64,000 nucleotides of DNA, taken from NCBI GenBank assembly GCA_028583405.1, contig CM053253.1:14147112-14211111 (forward strand). Reading direction: 5' to 3'. A program made the translations under genes and the position numbers. Below are positions 1-64,000 of this stretch, piece by piece. How positions within the stretch are numbered: the stretch's first letter is position 1; each line of letters starts with the position of its first letter. The notes beneath the pieces were generated by a model. That model did not search any database and had not been told where the DNA came from. It was given only the letters and a program-made list of their open reading frames with translations. Origin of the DNA: Pogonophryne albipinna (taxonomy: Eukaryota > Chordata > Actinopteri > Perciformes > Artedidraconidae).

Positions 1-56365
<56,365 letters not shown>

Positions 56366-57714
56366 TCAAGAAACATCGTCTCTTCGCTGTTTACATGCCG
56401 GCATTTGACCAGAAGTACGGTTATGAAAGGCTGTGACATTTCCATCGTTGAAATGCTCCTGGACACTTAAAGAGCACAAGTCAGACATTGTCTACTTTCT
56501 CTAGCCAATTTGGAAACACAGAAGCCCTGCAGTAAATATTTGTGATAAAGAATGGATTAAAATGTTCATATATATATATATATTAACTATTTTGTGTCCA
56601 TGTGATGAAACAAGGCTTACTTTAGCAAATGTTGTTGAGCAGGAATAATGTTTACCATTTTCGTTTAGTATGTTAGCATGCTAACAATCTATCAAACATG
56701 GTTTAAAGACGGACAGCCTGACCCAGCGAAACTGCCATCAATGGAGCTTCGACCTACGAGATTTCATTTATATAAAATGTAATCTATTTAATTAGATTGC
56801 CAATGGAGCAAATTGCAAATAAATAAACAACATTTACAGTCTGTGAAGTGCAGAGAACTTCACAGTATGTAACAGGATGTTTAATTTAAAGAGAAACAGA
56901 GATTGAGGTGGCTTTGGTTAATTAATTAAAATAGTCTCTGATTGGCTTGAACTCCCAGGCTTACTCAGCATCCATCCAATCAGAGGTGCTAATGCTGCTG
57001 GCTGAGTTTGGATAGAGCACCGGCGCTCACAATGGGGCCAGATGGTCAGAGCTCGCTCTCACGCCAGGGTCTCATTTAGGACCATTTAATGATCTCCAAA
57101 TATATCTTCCCTGTCTGGGAGGAGCTGGCAAGCCACTCTCTTGGGGGAGGTGCCATGGCCTCCTGTCGGTCTCCCATTACAGCAGAGGAGTTTCACTTGG
57201 CCCCGTGCTTTCAGATGGCAGGGTCAGCGTGGGTAGGTAGTGTGGCATATTTCAGTGTGAAAAGGAATACTTGGGGGCGATGCATTTGTCAGATTTGATT
57301 GTATCACTAAAAAGTGGGTGTCTCTTTGCAAACACGCAGTGATAGGGTGTTGTAAAAAACAGTTTGACCTCCACACCTCCCACAACAACATTGTTAGATC
57401 AGGGTGAAAAGGGCAAGGCACAAATGAATAAATTAGACCTCAACCACATCCTTTGGAAATGCAAACAAAGTTTTTTACTATCAGAACACAAACCTGCTAC
57501 TATGATAGCAATGATGCTCCGCTACAACTAACTCATGCAACAGTAGGTGGAAGAGACCAGAATAACTTTTATTTGGAAATTGTATTGTATGAAACTTGAA
57601 ACCCTACATTTGTAATGTTGCTTACTCTTTTTTCCCTGCAATTACTACCCAAATAAGGCTTAGTTAATTGTGAGTAGTAGTAAGACATCTTTGGAGAAGG
57701 TCAATATTAATCCA

Positions 57715-57905
57715 CAAATGTATGGTCAATTATTATGTTGTTTAATTCATACAAGAATCGAAGTGTCGTTATGTGCTGGACGACTGCCAGAAAGTACAAA
57801 GTAATAATCAAGTATCCAGTCTTTAAGCTAAGCTAACTGGCTGCTGGCTTCATCAGAATCATAATTACTTTATTGGTCCCACAGCGGGGGACATATTAAC
57901 TGCAC
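57715..57905. repeat. Two adjoining dispersed teleost repeat fragments
   Basis: First a piece with CAGTCTTTAAGCTAAGCTAA (reverse copy of the 41.5-kb repeat type), then ATCATAATTACTTTATTGGT followed by CCCACAGCGG, related to the 6991 fragment. Confidence 0.55.
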
Positions 57906-58584
57906 ATATATGACGGGGATATTCATCTTTTCATATCTCTCAGTTGGAAAGTAAATAAGTGTATTTCATCCAAATGTCTATGTAGGTCAGATCAATGGGT
58001 TGACTGCCACCAGAGTTAGTCACATGGCTGTGGTTGATGTTTGGAAGTGAAAATCACACTAAATGAGGCAGGAAGGAGGTAGGAAGTGCTTGCAGCTCAA
58101 GAGGAAGTGCCGCTGCTGAGCGACTGGAGAGAGGGAGAGGGGAAGGCAGGCGCATCATAAGCATCAGTGCAGCAGGTGAGAAAGTGAAAATGGTCTTAAA
58201 GCAGAGGAGTATTTGTCATCTGCCCTTTGGTGACATCATCTGTCAGCTTCACATGCACCTCCTCCCCCCATGGACATTACTATAAATACTGAAGCATGTA
58301 ACACTAATCATGTGAAGTCCCAAAAGAAACAACACATGTTATTCTACAATGAGGATGGACAAATCTGACGCCTGAGTGACTGCAATTAGAATCAGCGCCC
58401 CAGATACATTTGGTGAGGTTGTGGTTAAGGTTATAATACAAATAATATTCAAAATGTAAATCCCATTCATAAATAAACACAACCAAGCTAATATTAGCAT
58501 AGCTATAATTCTGTCACTGGTATGGTTTTCTACCCAGAAGTGGAAACACTGGTTGGTAGTGTGCCTTGCTATATTTTTCCGTTC

Positions 58585-58785
<201 letters not shown>

Positions 58786-61490
58786 CCTACTGTGTAATTC
58801 AGTGCAAGCAAAGCACAGTCAGGTAATTGTTACCTAGCAACCAGCCAGTGCTGACGACCATCATTACGGCCCCTGCTAGGCAAGCAGCAGTCAGATTGTG
58901 AAAGGAAAAACAGACACAACAGCACATTTGCACTCACACACCACACATAACACATATACAAGTATTCTTTCACCATGTCTATGGTGATCTGATTTATATA
59001 AACAGCTCCTCGGATACAATATGTTACACATACATTAGTGTTGTGCACTCAGATGCTTTCCCTGAGATAAGGATCGCTGTCAGGAACAACCCCCCCTCCT
59101 GTGGGTACACACCGCGAGCAGAGGGCGGGCTGCCCAGGTGTCGTGCTCCATCAAAGACAAAGTCATCAAATATTCAATATTTATGAGGACTAAAGCCGTG
59201 TGGATCAGAGATTACAATCACAACACTGTGTGTGTGCAGCTCATTCACTGTTTACTTAGTTTCTCCCTGGATTTGTATTCACAAATGCTGTTTCACTTAT
59301 CATATAACCAGATGTTACGGTGCTGTAGATGTCAAAAGGAAATCATAAAATAAAAATCAACTGGTTTTGGCTAAATCATTGTTTGATTTGTAACATTTCA
59401 GTGGTGTCAGATTTTGATACATTTTCAGCACAGAGAGATATCTTCAGAAAGTGCTCCACATCTTTATTTTCTTGCCAGTTAATATTATGTTAATATTTGC
59501 AAAATAATTTCATGGTATTTGAGTGATTGGAAAAAGCAATAGATTTTCTTTTCTTGACCCATTTAAAGTGATTTCCCAGCAGCATGTAACAAAAGAAAAA
59601 AAAGAAAAACAAAGCTTAAGAATCCAACAAAAACAACCAGATGTGGTGAGAAAATAGGAGATATAATCGCAGCTCCACCACTACTCGCTGCAGCTTTCTA
59701 CACAATTTAAACAATACACAGTGAATTGTTCACCGTTTGTATTGAATGGAGATCCTTGTCTTGTATACAATAAGATACAGGGTATTGTCTGTGAATACAT
59801 AGCTGTCCGTTTCTCCTAAATATAGTCTGAATTGTGCTGATATTTTTATAAAATGGTCTTATATTAAGGGATTACATCTTTTATTACAGGTGCAGATTTA
59901 AAAAAAAAAATGTAGATCCTGTATTACAGTAACTGCTCAGTGAGCTTTTATAACACACATCAATATAATCGACGTCAGTGTATTCACGATTATTTGCAAT
60001 GTAGAAAATAGTCTCAGGGCATTTATAATGAAACAATTACTACTCCAGCTTAGTAAAGTTGTGACTCCACAGAGCAACATATAAGTTGAAACATAAATGA
60101 ACAATTTCTAGCAACTATTATGTGAATATTAGCTGCTATTCTTAGTATTATATGATAGTTATTGGATTATATTTTAGTTTTGGACAATAAGTCAGACACA
60201 CTAATTAAATGTGTTATCTTGGGCTCGGGGTAACTGGGCAATTTTAATGATTATCTGCTGTTTTATAAAGCAAAAGATGAGAAGATAAATGTTAGTTGCT
60301 GCCGGAAAAATGACACTGCTTTTCTGACTCTCAGTGAAAATACTACAAACAACTAAAAATCAGTCTCTTGATGATAAGATGGACCATACGAGAGCTTGAG
60401 AAGGATATTCTTGATTCTCCATAACAATGAAATCACTCCATCAGGGGAAATCTGAGACACCAGAGACGTTAGCGCATCGAGAGATGTTTCCTGGGAGCTG
60501 AGTTGTTTGTGGAGCCGGCTGGTAAAAGACTGTTGGGTAGAGATCGGAGCTTTTTAACCGCAAAGAGATGAGTGAGGATGTGAGGGCCCTGTCGTTTTAC
60601 AGATAGAAAGAGAGTGAGACAGAGAGATGGGTTTAACCCAAATAAGAGTGGATTATACACATCCTCCATGCCTCCAGTCAGCATTACATAACCTTAAATC
60701 TAGTTATGCATTCCTGTCTCATTTTGGGGATTGTAGGGGGGGAGGGGGGATGTGTGTGTTCTCAAACATTTAAGGAGATCATGATTCACACATTCTCTCA
60801 TGCACATTTCTATGAAAATGAAAACACAGATATACACACAAACAAATTAATATCTGTTTTAAAGATGCAATCTTTACGGTTGTCTAAGCTTCAAGATGCA
60901 AACATAAGCTGAATAATTTATTAAATTCACAGAAAAATTATCGATTTGATTATCAATTAACAAAATTATTTAATGCAAAATGTTCAGAAAAAGCCGTTTT
61001 CAGCCCTCTCAAATATGTAGATAGCTAAATCTTCTCTGTTTTCACATATAAAACTGGACTAACAAGACATTTCTGGGAATTTTTTTGAAACCTCTTTTTA
61101 AAAGGTTTGGAAGTTTTTTTTACGCTATGCAACACACAATGGAAGTGAATTTGGAGAGGATTAAATATAAAATGTTTGCATTTTAACATAATGGTGAACA
61201 CAAATGAACACAACATATGGTTGGTGGCTGCTTCAAACATCAGCAAAAGACTTTCAAGCAGCTGCAGCCGATAGTACCACATAACAGCTGCCATCACCAC
61301 AAGTCACTGCTAATACCTGTCAATCACGCCTGTGGACGTAAACATGCCAGGTGGTTACCATTTCAAACAGAATGACAGATCTAAATAGCAGTTGTGGTTA
61401 TGGGAGTTTTTTTGTTATCACATATTAAATGAAAAGCTTTTAGAGAGTGGAAGAATATAAAAAAACATTTACATGTGTTTGAATGTTCAA

Positions 61491-61597
<107 letters not shown>

Positions 61598-61949
61598 CTC
61601 TGTTCAGCTGCTGATTGGGATTCATCTCTCGTCCTCCAGCTCAACACTGCCCTCTGTGTCTCTGAGCCTCACCACTGAAAGTGTGCTTTACACATACACC
61701 ATCACCATAGCAACCCAGAGCCAACCAGCGAATGAGGTGAGCCATGTGTGGTCATTATGGGATGCTGCCCCCCAGTGGTGGCGCTCAAGTCTATGAGGTT
61801 GTAAAATACAAAGCTTTTTTAATGCCTGCTTTAGTTCATTAAAGCTACTAAATGAAAAGTGACTGTCCTTAAGAACAGTGAAGATAAGTACTGGGCTTTA
61901 CATAACTGCGGTTAAATCTCGAATCTTATACATCTACTATTCTGATGCT

Positions 61950-61987
61950 TTTTCAATCTTAGTTACACTTTTTCAATCTTAGTTACA
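61950..61987. repeat. Short tandem duplication
   Basis: TTTTTCAATCTTAGTTACA occurs twice, back to back. Confidence 0.85.
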
Positions 61988-62465
61988 GTCAACATTGGAT
62001 GGAAAGCAGACACAAACAACTACGACTAAGAGAAGACTCAACAAGCATAACCCAATCAATTGTTTACTTTTAAGAAACAGACCACGCATAGATGTATCTG
62101 TTTATACTTGCCAATGTAGAAAGCCCCTAAATGTTCTCTGGGAAAATGCTGTATAGTTAATACCTTACAATGAGCATGTGAGTGATTTCTGCAAGCAAAA
62201 TACATATTACAAGAGAAGATTATAACAGATTGTGAATGAAGACATTCTCATGCTTTAGTTGTACTGCTCAAATACAATTTAACAAACCTTACGAAAGATG
62301 AATCAACTTTGTAACTCCACACAGCTTCTGGACTTATCTGGTGTTATCTGGTGTAACACAGGAGAGAAAACCACAAAGATGCCAAGAGTCTGCATGCATG
62401 TGTGTGGTCAACACTGTCATCGCTGGCACAGATGATGTGTTCAATGAAAGGCAGGAGAGCAGACA

Positions 62466-62619
<154 letters not shown>

Positions 62620-62817
62620 CGTCCTACCTAATGAAACACCACCTGTAGACTGATGACAGAGAAGATTATGGTGCAAGACAAGATGCCTTCACAGGCTTGA
62701 TCAACACCAAAGGGAGTAAGGTGACACTGTCTGGGTGTTCGGCCCTCAAACAGCCAGGTGCAGTGCTCTGCATTTCGAGGTCTACATGCTACTTGTAGGA
62801 CATGCTTTAAATGTAAA

Positions 62818-63350
62818 GCTCAACATTTTCAGAAATGCTAGTTTGCTTTCTAGCTAAATTCAGATGAGGAGAGAGACACCAATCCCATTCCTGTCTGATC
62901 AATATGAAGCCAGCAGCCTTAGTTTAGCAAGAAAGCTGAAAACAGAGGAAACTAGCTTATCTTTGCATGAAGGTTAAACAAATATAGGTACCAGACCCTA
63001 TGAAGCTCACGGATCAATACATTATTCCAGATTCATTTATTGGAGCATTATGTGTTGGTCAATGTCTTGGATTAGTCCAATACAAAGGCTGTGCTTTCGA
63101 CAAACACAAAGTTCGTTCCTCGTTTTTCTTGTCTATTTTTAGCTAATGTATTTAGTCTTACGGACACAAATACAAACATGTGAAAACATCAATTTGTGGT
63201 TGTGGTCACAGTTTTGGCACAGATATAACAAATGCATTATATATTATTCAGTGAGTTTTAGAGATTATGTTAGGCAGATTTTTTTAGACTGAGGCTGAGC
63301 CAGGTTAGCCGTTTCATGAGTGGTATCAATCTTCTTTTCTAACTTTGCAT
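62818..63350. repeat. Two diverged, oppositely oriented repeat fragments
   Basis: 62818-62985 reads forward (CTCAACATTTTCAGAAATG, AGCCAGCAGCC) and 63280-63350 reads reverse (AGGCTGAGCCAGGTTAGC, GGTATCAATCTTCTTTTC) relative to the 41.5-kb repeat type. The 300 bp between may be the decayed middle of the same insertion. Confidence 0.5.
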
Positions 63351-64000
63351 ACAGTTCTTGGAGATTTGCTCCATATTACAGAAAGCATTGCTGTACAGAA
63401 CTAGAGGAGCAGTGGTCAGCTGGTGATTTCACAAGCCTGTCTGTTATCACATTTTGATTATTGCGGCTCCACTCTGTCTGCATTCTTCTATCTGGTTTAG
63501 TGCTGTGGCACAAGAGAATCCAGAAACTTAAACTCAATTATAGACACAACATCACCCACTGACTGTCCATTACTGTTTTTTTTCTAAGAAGCCATTTTCT
63601 AAATCTTTAAATTGCCCCCTTTGTCATCATCTCATGCCATCTAAGTCCGATAACCCAGAGCTTGAAGAGCACAAAGAGAAGGCATTTCCTCCAGAGGACA
63701 AATAATATTGTATTTCCTCTTGCTGATTCCAAATAATGGCCACAGAGTAGGAACTGGAAATGCAGTTTCTTAAACAGTAAATTCCATTGTTTCAGTGGCT
63801 TCCTGTGGGTCTCAGGACATCCCGTCAGTCAACACTTGACTCTCCAGTTACACTTGAGAGCATTTAACTCTACATTATCCAGCAATATAAGGAGGGCCGA
63901 CTGAGAGAGGTGGAAATCTGGAGGGATGCAACAGACAGAACTAATCCAATACTCCTGCTCTCAGTGATGGCTTTCACTCGGCTCTCTCTTGGTGTGATAG

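Overview
The window is a piece of a fish genome, almost certainly a teleost and probably an acanthomorph. It holds the middle and 3' part of one large multi-exon gene on the minus strand, which I identify as MAGI1 (membrane-associated guanylate kinase, WW and PDZ domain containing 1). The fish call rests on mixed short and long introns, very long CA/TG microsatellites, and several dispersed repeats that I recognise from other teleost sequences but cannot name from a library. I cannot tell which teleost MAGI1 paralogue (a or b) this is.

Reading from high to low coordinates, I traced 21 complete coding exons (56316 down to 683) plus the first 14 bases of another exon at the window edge (14-1). 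Every junction has GT and AG ends, and the codon phases join without a break through 3348 nt (about 1115 codons). The encoded order is: the segment following an N-terminal PDZ0 (its exon lies outside, above 64000), guanylate-kinase-like region, WW1, WW2, PDZ1, PDZ2, a microexon and Pro/Ser linker, PDZ3, a Ser/Gly linker, PDZ4, linker, PDZ5, and the start of the C-terminal tail. The product is a scaffold of tight junctions and other cell-cell contacts. Exon numbers used here (2 to 23) assume one upstream coding exon.

Region by region: 1-14000 holds exons 23 to 14. Exon 13 (35 nt, 14204-14238) sits between a T22 tract and a 220-bp TG/AG/TG compound repeat, as read on the transcript. The 7.6-kb intron 12 (14239-21839) carries a TTAA-flanked miniature transposon and a teleost repeat with telomere-like TTAGGG units. 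Exons 12 to 4 lie at 21840-30631, including a 33-nt exon with three tandem acceptors. Intron 3 is mostly one 4.9-kb mosaic of DNA transposons (31175-36106), with TAA flanks and inverted ends, internal inverted repeats, and a nested hAT element with a perfect 8-bp target duplication. Exon 3 is at 37269-37388, the 18.8-kb intron 2 follows, exon 2 is at 56200-56316, and the rest (56317-64000) is intron 1.

I found no second protein-coding gene, no confident RNA gene, no CRISPR array and no promoter. The observations most worth following up are the repeat-flanked frame-shifting microexon 13, the nested transposon mosaic with its smaller relative at 55.1-55.6 kb, and the triple tandem acceptor of exon 7.
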